This document shows positions 11,391-19,022 of a stretch of 21,515 nucleotides of DNA, piece after piece (positions within the stretch are counted from its first letter, which is position 1; each line of letters starts with the position of its first letter). The notes beneath the pieces were generated by a model. The model was not told the origin of the DNA and ran no database searches. It worked only from the letters and a program-made list of their open reading frames with translations. The stretch is taken from assembly GCA_036379955.1 (NCBI GenBank), contig DASVFR010000043.1, positions 1 to 21,515 on the forward strand. The letters are read 5' to 3'. Source of the DNA: VRUE01 sp036379955. Lineage in GTDB: Bacteria > Actinomycetota > Thermoleophilia > Solirubrobacterales > 70-9. Position numbers and translations under genes: made by a program.

Positions 11391-12476
11391 TCAGCCCACT
11401 ACGACGGCGTCGCGGCCGCCCGCCTTCGCCGCGTAGAGCGCCGCGTCGGCCCGGCTCACCAGGTCGTCGGTGTCGACCGCGTCGGGCCGGGAGACGGCGA
11501 CGCCGACGCTGACCGTCACCCCCACTCCCATCGGGCGGCGCGTGCGAACGTCGCGTCGCAGGCGCTCGGCGATTTCCAGCGAGTCGTCCCGATCGGCGCC
11601 GGGCAGCATGACGAGGATCTCCTCGCCGCCGATCCGGTAGATCGAGTCGCCGGCTCGCAGGCTCGCCCGCATCGTGTAGGCGACGTCCTGCAGGACCGCG
11701 TCGCCGACCGCGTGACCGAGCTGGTCGTTGACCCGCTTGAAGTGATCGAGGTCGCAGAGCAGCAGCGCGTGCGAGAGCCCCTCGCCCGGGTTGCACGGCT
11801 CGCCCTCGAGCTCGGCCAGGCGCTGCTCGAGCGCGTTGCGGTTGAAGAGCCCGGTGAGCGGGTCGAGCGTCGAGCGGCGGCGGTGGGCGCGGTCGGACTC
11901 GACCAGGGCGCCGGAGAGGATCACCGTGCTCAGCACCAGCGCCACCGCGGCGACCACGTCTTTGTGGTGCGCGGAAGCCGAGGCGTGATCGAGGCCGTAG
12001 GTGCTGCCGAGCAGAAGGGCGACGATGTAGGCGGTGCCGAGGACCATGCCGCGTGGCGAGAAGCGAGCGCCGAGGGTCACGGCCGGCAGGGCGAACCACA
12101 TCAGCACCGGGCTGGCGCTGCCTCCGGTCGTGACGACGGCGTCGGCGAGGAGCAGCGGCAGGATTCCCCAGGCGGTCGCCGCCCAGAGGCCGGGGTGGCT
12201 GCTGTTGCGCATGAAGCGGTCGGCGACCATGAAGCCGGCAAAGCCGGCGCCCAGGGGCACCACCCACCACCAGCCCACCTCCGAGGAGGCGGAGACCAGG
12301 GCGAGGGCGAGGATCGCGAAGCACGCGGTCCGGTAGGGACGAAGGCGCACCTGCATGTCGAGCAGTCGCTCGCGGCGCGCGTCATCGCGCATTTCTGCCA
12401 GCGAATCGGGCGGTCTGTGCGCGACCGCGACCTCGGCTTCGATCGTCGCGTCATCGCTCTGGCTGACTGTGGCCAC
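11391..12476 (-). CDS. Membrane-bound diguanylate cyclase (6 TM + GGDEF domain)
   Basis: It makes cyclic di-GMP from two GTP. The 361-residue protein has a 45-residue cytoplasmic head and about six membrane helices up to residue 195, which form an unidentified sensor. A GGDEF domain starts at LDPLTGLFNRNALEQRL. The active-site loop is GGEEI (283-287), an accepted active variant. DLDHFKRVND supplies the metal ligand. The inhibitory site RxxD (RAGD, 274-277) is five residues before the loop, so product inhibition should be intact. There is no EAL or HD-GYP domain. The start is a GTG at 12476. It lies 76 bp from pepQ on the same strand and may be read from that operon, but does not belong to it functionally. 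Confidence 0.9.
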   Translation of the reverse strand: MATVSQSDDATIEAEVAVAHRPPDSLAEMRDDARRERLLDMQVRLRPYRTACFAILALALVSASSEVGWWWVVPLGAGFAGFMVADRFMRNSSHPGLWAATAWGILPLLLADAVVTTGGSASPVLMWFALPAVTLGARFSPRGMVLGTAYIVALLLGSTYGLDHASASAHHKDVVAAVALVLSTVILSGALVESDRAHRRRSTLDPLTGLFNRNALEQRLAELEGEPCNPGEGLSHALLLCDLDHFKRVNDQLGHAVGDAVLQDVAYTMRASLRAGDSIYRIGGEEILVMLPGADRDDSLEIAERLRRDVRTRRPMGVGVTVSVGVAVSRPDAVDTDDLVSRADAALYAAKAGGRDAVVVG

Positions 12477-12530
12477 GAGGTGCCATCGACCTCATCGTGA
12501 AGGCACTTGAGGGTGCAGCCGCCCTGTCGC

Positions 12531-12554
12531 GAGACGTCCCGTCCGTACCGTCTC
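12531..12554 (-). terminator. Weak hairpin at the end of pepQ
   Basis: GAGACG (12531-12536) and CGTCTC (12549-12554) are perfect 6-bp arms overlapping the pepQ stop. A GC-rich stretch, not a T-run, follows on the minus strand. This may attenuate transcription into the cyclase gene. Confidence 0.25.
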
Positions 12555-13611
12555 AGTCGACGAGCTGCAGCCGCTTGGGCAGGCCGCTGAGATTGCGATG
12601 CCCGTCCTCGGTGACGACGACCAGATCCTCGATCCGCACGCCGAATTCTCCAGGCAGGTAGACGCCCGGCTCGATCGTCACCACCTCGCCCGCCGCGAGC
12701 ACGTCCTCGGAGCGCTGCGAGACGCGCGGCTCCTCGTGCACCTCGAGGCCGACACCGTGGCCGAGCCCGTGGCCGAAGCGCTCGCCGTGGCCGGCGGCGG
12801 CGATCGGGGCGCGGGCGACCTCGTCGACGTCCTCGCCGCGGGCGCCGGGGGCGACCGCCGCCAGAGCGGCCTCCTGCGCTTGCAACACCAGCTCATAGAC
12901 CTCGCGGGCGCGCTCGCCGGGCTCCCCGGTCGCGAAGGTGCGGGTGCCGTCGGAGCAGTAGCCGTCGAGCTTCGCCCCCATGTCGAAGACGACCAGCTCG
13001 CCGCGACCGATCTCACGCTCACCGGGCTCGGCGTGCGGCAGGGCGCCGTTGGGCCCGGCGGCGACGATCGCCGGGAAGGAGGGCTCAGCGCCCAGCTCGC
13101 GCATCCGCGCTTCCACCGCGAGGGCGACGTCGAGCTCACGGCGGCCGGCAAGGCCGCGGCCTAGTGCCCATCGCCAGACGTCGTCGGCAAGCTCGGCGGC
13201 AGCGGCGATCGCGGTCAGCTCGTCCTCGTCCTTGACTCGGCGCAGCTTCTCGACGGCGCCGCCGGCGCCCTCCAGCTCGGCACCGTCGGGCAGCTTCTCC
13301 TTCAGCTTCGCCAGCGTCCGCACCGCCATCTTGTGGTCCTCGAAGCCGCAGCGCCCGGCGAGGTGGGAGGCGATCTCCCCCAGCCAGTCGTCCTTCGCCG
13401 TGACCACGTCCCAGCCCTCGACCTCGGCCTCGGCGCGCTCGGTATAGCGGAAATCGGTGAGGAAGACGCGAGTGTCGCCGCCGCAGACGCAGGCGCCGTT
13501 GGTGCCGCCGAAGCCGGTCAGGTAGCGGACGTTGACGAGGTCGGTGACGAGCAGCCGATCGAGCCCCCGCTCGGCAACCAGCGCCGCGAGCCGCTCGCCA
13601 CGCGAGCTCAT
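12553..13611 (-). CDS. pepQ: M24B Xaa-Pro dipeptidase/aminopeptidase
   Basis: It cleaves the bond before proline in dipeptides or at peptide N-termini. The 352-residue protein has an N-terminal creatinase-like domain (about 1-120) and a pita-bread catalytic domain. Metal ligands are seen in FDMGAKLDGYCSDGTRTF (two Asp), FGHGLGHGVGLEVHE (His), TIEPGVYLPG (Glu) and GVRIED (Glu). Length and the N-terminal MSSRGERLAALVAERGLD fit the PepQ/YpdF group found next to efp in many Gram-positive bacteria. Whether it acts on dipeptides or longer peptides is unclear. The ATG at 13611 overlaps the aroQ stop as ATGA. It is the last member of the alaS-aro operon. Confidence 0.9.
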   Translation of the reverse strand: MSSRGERLAALVAERGLDRLLVTDLVNVRYLTGFGGTNGACVCGGDTRVFLTDFRYTERAEAEVEGWDVVTAKDDWLGEIASHLAGRCGFEDHKMAVRTLAKLKEKLPDGAELEGAGGAVEKLRRVKDEDELTAIAAAAELADDVWRWALGRGLAGRRELDVALAVEARMRELGAEPSFPAIVAAGPNGALPHAEPGEREIGRGELVVFDMGAKLDGYCSDGTRTFATGEPGERAREVYELVLQAQEAALAAVAPGARGEDVDEVARAPIAAAGHGERFGHGLGHGVGLEVHEEPRVSQRSEDVLAAGEVVTIEPGVYLPGEFGVRIEDLVVVTEDGHRNLSGLPKRLQLVD

Positions 13612-14066
13612 TGGGGGCCGGTGCCCAGCTCGGCGGCGAGCCGCTCGAGCGCCTCGCGGTAGCCGTCGGGGCCCTTGCCGCCGATCTTCTCCAGGACGAG
13701 GCCATCGAAGACGGAGAGCTTGCGCCAGTCGTCGCGGTTCTCGACGTCGGAGAGGTGGACCTCGACCGTGGGCACCGCGGCGACCGCCAGCGCATCGGCG
13801 ATCGCGCGGCTGTAGTGAGTCCAGGCGCCGGCGTTGACGATCGCCGCGTCGGCCAGCTCGGGGACGCGGTGCAGGTATTCGCAGTACTCCCCCTCGGCGT
13901 TGGTCTGAAAGAAGATCGCTTCAAGCCCGAGCTCGCGGGCCCAGCCACCGATCTTGCGCTCCAGCTCGGCGAGAGAGAGGCCGCCGTAGATCGCGGGGTC
14001 GCGGCGATCGAGGATGTCGAAGTTGACGCCGTGCAGGACGGCGACCCGGTTGTGGGCGGTGGTCAT
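13608..14066 (-). CDS. aroQ: Type II 3-dehydroquinate dehydratase, diverged
   Basis: It dehydrates 3-dehydroquinate to 3-dehydroshikimate, the third shikimate step. The 152-residue length is normal for this dodecameric enzyme. Against the mycobacterial enzyme the catalytic residues line up: Asn of HGVNFDIL, Arg and Tyr of RRDPAIYG, Asn and His of NAGAWTHYS, His of EVHLSD, and both Arg of NRDDWRKLS. Departures are notable: the usual NGPNL is HGVNF, the EVHxSN Asn is Asp, and the following HARE is ENRD. Activity is likely but the lid loop must differ. The gene is coupled on both sides: its ATG overlaps the aroKB stop, and its stop overlaps the pepQ start. Confidence 0.88.
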   Translation of the reverse strand: MTTAHNRVAVLHGVNFDILDRRDPAIYGGLSLAELERKIGGWARELGLEAIFFQTNAEGEYCEYLHRVPELADAAIVNAGAWTHYSRAIADALAVAAVPTVEVHLSDVENRDDWRKLSVFDGLVLEKIGGKGPDGYREALERLAAELGTGPQ

Positions 14067-15595
14067 CGGTAGAGCTCCTCCACGGCTGCGCGGACCTTAG
14101 CCGGATCGATCAGCTCCCCGGTACGGGGCTCTCCCGGTCGGGAGAGCAGGACGAAGCCGACCCCGGCCGCGGTGCGCTTCTTGTCGCGCTCCAGCGCCGC
14201 CAGCGTCGGCACGATCTCGACCGCCGGATCGAGGGACGTGGGCAGCCCGTGGCGGCGCAGGACGTCCTCGACCTCCCCGCGCAACTCGACGGCCTCGGAG
14301 AGGCGCAGGCTCGCGAGCAGGCCGAGGCCGATCGCCTCGCCGTGGCGGTAGCGCCCGTAGCCGCTCGCCGCCTCGATCGCATGGCCCACGGTGTGGCCGA
14401 GGTTGAGCACCTGGCGCAGGCCGGCGTCGCGTTCGTCGGCGGCGACCACGTCGCACTTGTAGCGGGCGCAGGCGAAGACGACGTCGTCGAGGTCCGCCGG
14501 GTCGAGGGCCTCGATCGCCCGCACCCGTTCCCAGAGCGCGCCGCCGGCCAGCAACCCGGTCTTCAGCGCCTCGACGAAGCCGGCCGCCAGCTCCTCGCGC
14601 GGCAGCGTCGCCAAGGTCGAGGTGTCGGCGATCGCCGCTGCCGGCAGGTGGTAGGCGCCGGCGTAGTTCTTGCCCTCGGGCAGGTCGACCCCGGCCTTGC
14701 CGCCGTAGGCGGAGTCGACCTGGGCGACGAGCGTCGTCGGCGCCTGGACCACGGGGATGCCCCGCTGGTAGACGTGGGCGCAGAAGCCGGCGAGGTCGCC
14801 GACGACGCCGCCGCCGAGCGCGACGACGTGGTCCTCGCCCGTCACCCCGAGCCGTGCCATCTCGCGCAGCACCCGCTCGGCCTCGGCCATCGTCTTCGCC
14901 GACTCGCCGGGGGGAACCTCGATCGTCCCGGCCAGCGGCGCGAGGCGGTCGGCGTAGAGCGGGCCGACGACGGCGTCGGTGACGCAGCAACGCTCGCCGG
15001 GCAGAGGCCAGGGGCCGGCGCCGAGGACGCCCTGACCGACGAAGACCGGGTACTCGCCCGCGGCGCTCGCCGCCCAGAGGAGCTTGGCGCCGGTGGGTAG
15101 GTCAGCGAGGGCTCGAATCGATGGCAAGGCGCGAGCCACCATGTCCGGGTCGCCCTGCGGGACGACGGCGTCGGCCAAAGACTCGTAAAGCGCCTGGCGC
15201 TCGGCGAAGAGAGCGTCGAAGCGAGCGCGGTCCTGGGCCATAGGGCGGTCGGAGCCGGCAACCCGCTCCCATGCCGTGTCGGCATCGACATGGAGCCAGA
15301 CGACGGTGTGGGGAGCGAGCGCGGAGCGAGCGCGGCCTGAGAGAACGCTGCCACCGCCGAGGGCGATGGCCCCACCTTCGGCCCCCTCCAGCAACGAGCC
15401 GACCACCTCGGCCTCGCGTGTCCGGAAAGCATCTTCACCGTCCTCGGCGAAGACCACCTCTATCGACTTGCCGAAGGCCTTTTCCAGCAGCTTGTCGGTC
15501 TCGGTCGCCTTGAGATCAGCGTCGCGCGCCGCAGCCAGCGCCGTCGACTTCCCGGCCCCCATGAACCCCATAAAGACGATCGCGGGATGCTTCAC
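14063..15595 (-). CDS. aroKB: Shikimate kinase - 3-dehydroquinate synthase fusion (AroK-AroB)
   Basis: One 510-residue chain carries two shikimate enzymes. Residues 1-165 are shikimate kinase: P-loop GFMGAGKST (10-18), the ETD substrate motif (32-34, usually DTD), Arg58 in FRTRE, the GGG loop (80-82) and the lid around SDRPMA. Residues 170-510 are dehydroquinate synthase, NAD- and Zn-dependent: GGGVVGD (261-267), PTTLVAQVDSAYGGK, KNYAGAYHLP, and metal ligands Glu342 (VEALK), His401 (LNLGHTVGH) and His418 (RHGE). No stop or frameshift separates them. The frame runs back to 15766 over aroC, but the GTG at 15595 starts the natural MKHPAIVFMGFMG N-terminus. The ribosome site is weak and lies by a hairpin (15604-15640). 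The stop overlaps aroQ (ATGA). Confidence 0.93.
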   Translation of the reverse strand: MKHPAIVFMGFMGAGKSTALAAARDADLKATETDKLLEKAFGKSIEVVFAEDGEDAFRTREAEVVGSLLEGAEGGAIALGGGSVLSGRARSALAPHTVVWLHVDADTAWERVAGSDRPMAQDRARFDALFAERQALYESLADAVVPQGDPDMVARALPSIRALADLPTGAKLLWAASAAGEYPVFVGQGVLGAGPWPLPGERCCVTDAVVGPLYADRLAPLAGTIEVPPGESAKTMAEAERVLREMARLGVTGEDHVVALGGGVVGDLAGFCAHVYQRGIPVVQAPTTLVAQVDSAYGGKAGVDLPEGKNYAGAYHLPAAAIADTSTLATLPREELAAGFVEALKTGLLAGGALWERVRAIEALDPADLDDVVFACARYKCDVVAADERDAGLRQVLNLGHTVGHAIEAASGYGRYRHGEAIGLGLLASLRLSEAVELRGEVEDVLRRHGLPTSLDPAVEIVPTLAALERDKKRTAAGVGFVLLSRPGEPRTGELIDPAKVRAAVEELYR

Positions 15596-15603
15596 CGGAC
15601 CAT

Positions 15604-15640
15604 TTCCGTTTTCGTCACCGATGAGGTGCTCAATACGGAA
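15604..15640 (-). promoter_or_regulatory. Intercistronic hairpin between aroC and aroKB
   Basis: TTCCGT (15604-15609) and ACGGAA (15635-15640) form outer arms. CACC-GATGA-GGTG (15616-15628) forms an inner hairpin. It fills the 46-bp gap, and the GGA nearest the aroKB GTG lies in the outer stem. It resembles, more weakly, the arrangement ahead of ispA. Confidence 0.3.
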
Positions 15641-15641
15641 T

Positions 15642-16808
15642 TCACCCTTTGAAGTCGATGCGCTGCTTGTACGTCGCGACGGCGGCGAGCACGTCGTCGA
15701 TGTGGTCGCCGCCGAACTTCTCGCGGTAGCAGCGGGCGAGGACGAGGCAGACCATCGCCTCGGCAACGACGGCGGCCGCCGGCACTACGGTCGAGTCGGT
15801 GCGCTCGCGCAGCGCTTGCGCCGGTTCCTTGCTCTCGGTATCGACCGAGCGCAGCGGCTTGGTCAGGGTCGAGATCGGCTTGATCGCGGCCCGTACGGAG
15901 AGCGGCAGGCCGTTGGTCATCCCGCCCTCGAGTCCGCCGGCGTGGTTGGTCTCACGGAAGTAGCCGCGCTCCTCCGACCAGAAGATCTCGTCGTGGGCCT
16001 CGGAGCCGGGGCGCCCGGCGACGTCCCAGGCTTCGCCGATCGCGACGCCCTTGACCGACTGGATCGAAGCGACGGCGCCAGCGAGCCGGCCGTCGAGGCG
16101 GCCTTCCCAGGAGATGTGGGAGCCGAGGCCGGGAACGAGGCCGAAAGCGCGCACCTCGAAGGTGCCGCCGAGGCTCTCGTTCGCCTTGCGCAAACGGTTG
16201 ATCTCCTCGACCATCGCGGCGCTCGCCTCGGCGTCGAGACAGCGCACCGGATCCTCGTCGACGGCCGCGAAGTCCTCGGGGCCGAGGTCGGCCCGCTCGG
16301 GTGCCCGCACCGAGGCGATCTGGGTGACGTGGCTGTGCACGCTGACACCGAGCGCGGTAAGGAGACCGCGCGCGATCGAGCCGGCGGCGACGCGGGCGGC
16401 AGTCTCGCGGGCGCTGGCCCGCTCGAGCACGTTGCGGATGTCTGCATGGCCGTACTTCTGGGCGCCGACGAGGTCGGCGTGACCGGGCCGCGGCAGATGC
16501 ACCTCGTCCACCTCCGCCTCGACCGGCCAGGGGCTCATCCGCTCCTCCCAGTTGGCGTAGTCGCGGTTGGCGACGAGGACGGCGATCGGGCTGCCCAGCG
16601 TGCGGCCGTGGCGTACCCCGGAGCGGACCTCGACCGCGTCGGTCTCGATCTTCATCCGCCCGCCGCGGCCGTGGCCGAGCTGACGCCGCGCCATGTCGCG
16701 GTCGAGCGCCTCGCGGTCGAGCTCGAGCCCGGCCGGCATCCCCTCGACGATCGCGACCAGCCCGGGGCCGTGCGACTCCCCCGCCGTAGTGAACCTGAAC
16801 CCGCTCAT
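15642..16808 (-). CDS. aroC: Chorismate synthase
   Basis: It converts 5-enolpyruvylshikimate-3-phosphate to chorismate with reduced FMN as cofactor, the last step of the shared aromatic pathway. The 388-residue protein has the three signatures: GESHGPGL (10-17), RPGHADLVGAQKYGHADIRN (107-126) with ERASARETAARVAAG, and GGMTNGLPL with the C-terminal RTDSTVVPAAAVVAE. Length is normal and I see no damaged active-site residue. A GTG at 16832 is in frame, but the ATG at 16808 gives the canonical MSGFRFTTAGESHG and is preferred. A 49-bp perfect palindrome ends 36 bp upstream, between it and aroE, and would be a very stable stem in the shared mRNA. Confidence 0.96.
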   Translation of the reverse strand: MSGFRFTTAGESHGPGLVAIVEGMPAGLELDREALDRDMARRQLGHGRGGRMKIETDAVEVRSGVRHGRTLGSPIAVLVANRDYANWEERMSPWPVEAEVDEVHLPRPGHADLVGAQKYGHADIRNVLERASARETAARVAAGSIARGLLTALGVSVHSHVTQIASVRAPERADLGPEDFAAVDEDPVRCLDAEASAAMVEEINRLRKANESLGGTFEVRAFGLVPGLGSHISWEGRLDGRLAGAVASIQSVKGVAIGEAWDVAGRPGSEAHDEIFWSEERGYFRETNHAGGLEGGMTNGLPLSVRAAIKPISTLTKPLRSVDTESKEPAQALRERTDSTVVPAAAVVAEAMVCLVLARCYREKFGGDHIDDVLAAVATYKQRIDFKG

Positions 16809-16843
16809 CAGGCCCGCAAGGCTATCGGCCACCCCGAACCCTT

Positions 16844-16892
16844 GCCGACGGGCCGAAAAGCGAACTTATAGTTCGCTTTTCGGCCCGTCGGC
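16844..16892. repeat. 49-bp perfect palindrome at the aroE-aroC junction
   Basis: Arms of 23 bp (16844-16866 and 16870-16892) match without a mismatch around the 3-nt centre TAT. The ends GCCGACGGGCC and GGCCCGTCGGC and the 49-bp length equal those of the element inside dxs (5692-5740), while the middle 27 bp differ but remain self-complementary. The right arm encodes the last residues of AroE (ADGPKSEL), and the stop codon TAA is at the centre. There is no T-run, so it is not a standard terminator. Confidence 0.8.
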
Positions 16893-17696
16893 CTCTGTTT
16901 GCGCTGCGCGGGCGGCGGCGCGCATGGTGTCGAGGGGGGCGGGGCGGCCGGTCCAGAGCTCGAGCGAGAGGGCGCCCTGCTGGACGAGGACCTCGATGCC
17001 ATCCACCGCGGTGGCGCCTCCCCTCGCGGCGGCCCGAAGCAGATCGGTCGGCTCGCCGCCGTAGACCATGTCGAGCACGACCTGCCCCGGTCGGAAGTCT
17101 GCGGCGCCCAGGGGCAGCTCTCCGAAGGGGCTCTCGCCGCGCAGGCCCACCGCCGTCGAGTTGACGATCAGATCGTAAGAAGCCTGATCGGGCGAGGAGG
17201 CGGGCTGGCCGCCGAGTTCCACGCAGAGGTCGCGGGAGCGTGACTCGGTCCGGTTCCAGACCTCCACCGTCGCGCCCTCGCGCAGAAGCGCCCAAACCAC
17301 GGCGCGCGCGGCGCCGCCGGCGCCGAGCACGAGCGCCCGCATCCCCGACGGTGGACCCGGCAGTGAGCGCAGCAGCCCATCGGCGTCGGTGTTCTCGGCG
17401 CGGATCTCGCCGTCGGCGAAGAGGAGCGTGTTGACAGCGCCGATCTCGCGCGACGCCTCGGAGAGGTCGTCGGCGAGAGCCAGCGCCGCCCCCTTGTGGG
17501 GAACGGTGACGTTGGCGCCGACGAAGCCCTCGCCGAGCATCGCCCGCACGCGAACCTCGAAAGCGTCGGGGGCGACGTCGATCGCCTCGTAGCTCCATTC
17601 CTCCCCCAGGCCGAGCTCCGCCAGCGCCGCGTTCTGCATCGCCGGCGAGCGCGAGTGGCCGACCGGGTGGCCGAGGACCGCGAGCCGCTTGCTCAT
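16866..17696 (-). CDS. aroE: Shikimate dehydrogenase (NADP-dependent)
   Basis: It reduces 3-dehydroshikimate to shikimate. The 276-residue protein has GHPVGHSRSPAMQNAAL at the N-terminus, the substrate lysine in GANVTVPHKGAAL, the aspartate in ENTDADGLL, the NADP Rossmann loop VLGAGGAARAV with NRTESR, DMVYGGEPTDLL and DGIEVLVQQGALSLELWTG. The frame runs on to 17807, but the ATG at 17696 starts MSKRLAVLGHPVGHSRSP and overlaps the mltG stop (ATGA). The last eight residues (ADGPKSEL) and the TAA come from the palindromic element at 16844-16892, so the original end of the gene was probably a few codons earlier or replaced by the insertion. Inference: the tail lies outside the folded core. Confidence 0.95.
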   Translation of the reverse strand: MSKRLAVLGHPVGHSRSPAMQNAALAELGLGEEWSYEAIDVAPDAFEVRVRAMLGEGFVGANVTVPHKGAALALADDLSEASREIGAVNTLLFADGEIRAENTDADGLLRSLPGPPSGMRALVLGAGGAARAVVWALLREGATVEVWNRTESRSRDLCVELGGQPASSPDQASYDLIVNSTAVGLRGESPFGELPLGAADFRPGQVVLDMVYGGEPTDLLRAAARGGATAVDGIEVLVQQGALSLELWTGRPAPLDTMRAAARAAQTEADGPKSEL

Positions 17697-18622
17697 TCCG
17701 GACAGCTGGTCGGCGAGTTGCCGCCGGCCGCTTCGCGGGCTTCGTCGTAGCGGGCGACGTCTTCTTCGAATTCGGCTTCGGTCTTCGAGAAAGCGAGCTC
17801 GTTGCAAGCACCCGGCTTGACCACGTAGAAGAGGTAGTCGACCTTGGCGGGGCGGGCCGCAGCTTCGATCGCCGCCAGGCCCGGGCTGTTGATCGGCCCC
17901 GGGGGCAGGCCGGCGTTGGTGCGGGTGTTGTAGGGCGAGTCCACCGCCAGTTCGGATTCGGTCAGCGGCTCGGTGTAGTTGCCGGTGGCGAAGCGGATCG
18001 TCGCGTCGATCCCGAGCGGCATTCCTTCGTGCAACCGGTTGTAGATCACCGCGGCAACCTTGCGGCGGTCGCCTTCGCTGACCGCCTCGTCTTCGATCAT
18101 CGAGGCGATCGTCAGCACGTCGTATGTGGTCAGGTTCTTCGAGCGCGCGTAGCTCATGTCGACGCCGGCAATTCGCTGCTTGAAGTCTTCGAGCTGGCGC
18201 TGAACGAGGTCGGCCGCGCTTGCGTGCCGTTCGAGCTCGAAGGTGTCGGGGAAGAGGAAACCCTCGAGGTTTTTCGCCCCCTTGCCGCCGTACTTGGCCG
18301 GGTTCAGGTGCGGAGAGCTGACGCTTGCCTTCTCGTAGCTGCCGCGCAGCCCTTCGCCCTTGGCCAATTCCGCGGTCTGGGCGCGACTGTAGCCCTCGGG
18401 GATCGTCACCTCGATCGTGTGCACGACCACGGCCGGGGGCGGCGCCTCGCGATGGAAGTGACGGTAGGCGAGCGCGGCGATGGCGGCGACGCCGAGCACG
18501 ATCATCGCCAGGCCGAGGGGTATTCCGAAGCGGCGGCGGCCCGAGCGCCCCACCTCCGCCCGCTTCGCTTCGCGTTCCTGGCGGCGACGCTCGCGCTCGG
18601 CCGCCGCGTGCTCGTCACTCAT
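17693..18622 (-). CDS. mltG: Endolytic peptidoglycan transglycosylase MltG
   Basis: MltG cleaves nascent glycan strands at the membrane and sets their length. The 309-residue protein has a charged cytoplasmic head (1-31, rich in Arg/Glu), one membrane helix (about 33-53) and an extracytoplasmic domain. LEGFLFPDTFEL (119-130), TIASMIEDEA (171-180, catalytic Glu177), VAAVIYNRLHEGMPLGIDATIRF and NAGLPPGPINSPGLAAIEAA are family hallmarks. It is somewhat compact, the stretch between helix and catalytic core being short. The last 20 residues contain a lone Cys. The ATG at 18622 overlaps the ruvX stop by 8 bp, and its own stop overlaps aroE. The ruvX-mltG-aroE order is widespread in Gram-positive bacteria. 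Confidence 0.93.
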   Translation of the reverse strand: MSDEHAAAERERRRQEREAKRAEVGRSGRRRFGIPLGLAMIVLGVAAIAALAYRHFHREAPPPAVVVHTIEVTIPEGYSRAQTAELAKGEGLRGSYEKASVSSPHLNPAKYGGKGAKNLEGFLFPDTFELERHASAADLVQRQLEDFKQRIAGVDMSYARSKNLTTYDVLTIASMIEDEAVSEGDRRKVAAVIYNRLHEGMPLGIDATIRFATGNYTEPLTESELAVDSPYNTRTNAGLPPGPINSPGLAAIEAAARPAKVDYLFYVVKPGACNELAFSKTEAEFEEDVARYDEAREAAGGNSPTSCPE

Positions 18623-19019
18623 CCCCGGACTCCTCGATGGCGGCCCGCCCGGCGAGATAGGCCTGCAGCAGATGGGCCGCGGCGATCGAGTCGGGCGCCG
18701 CCTTCGCGCCTTCGCGCCGGCTCGCCTCCGCCATCCGCGTCGTCAACCGCTCGTCGTAGGTCTCGACCGGCACGTCGAGGATCGCCTCCAGTTCGGCGCA
18801 GAAGGTCCGCGCCAGCGCCGCCTGACTGCCTTCCTCGCCGCTCAGGTGCAGGGGCAGCCCGACGACGACGAGCTCGACGCCGTGCTCGGCGACCAAGTCG
18901 GCGACGGCGCGCGCCTCAGGCGGCTCGATCACGGCCATCGGGGTCGCCAGGGTCCCGCTCGGGTCGGAGATCGCGCACCCGATCCGGGCGGTGCCGTGAT
19001 CGAGGGCAAGGACCCGCAC
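18615..19019 (-). CDS. ruvX: Holliday junction resolvase-like RuvX/YqgF nuclease
   Basis: This RNase H-fold protein is linked to 16S rRNA 5' maturation and to Holliday junction resolution. The 134-residue protein has the first catalytic aspartate in LALDHGTARIG (Asp7), the glutamate region VVVGLPLHLSGEEG, ETYDERLTTRMAE, and the last aspartate in KAAPDSIAAAHLLQAYL. The start is a GTG at 19019, 3 bp after the alaS stop, which implies tight coupling. The alaS-ruvX-mltG order matches mycobacteria. Confidence 0.93.
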   Translation of the reverse strand: MRVLALDHGTARIGCAISDPSGTLATPMAVIEPPEARAVADLVAEHGVELVVVGLPLHLSGEEGSQAALARTFCAELEAILDVPVETYDERLTTRMAEASRREGAKAAPDSIAAAHLLQAYLAGRAAIEESGDE

Positions 19020-19022
19020 GCG

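Noticed and set aside
10936..12324. 462-codon minus-strand frame overlapping the cyclase and M42 genes
   Set aside because: Arg/Pro-rich low-complexity shadow in another frame of the cyclase gene, running antisense into the M42 gene.
16844..16892. Reading the aroE-aroC palindrome as a rho-independent terminator
   Set aside because: No U-run on either strand, the stem starts within aroE, and termination here would cut off aroC, aroKB, aroQ and pepQ.
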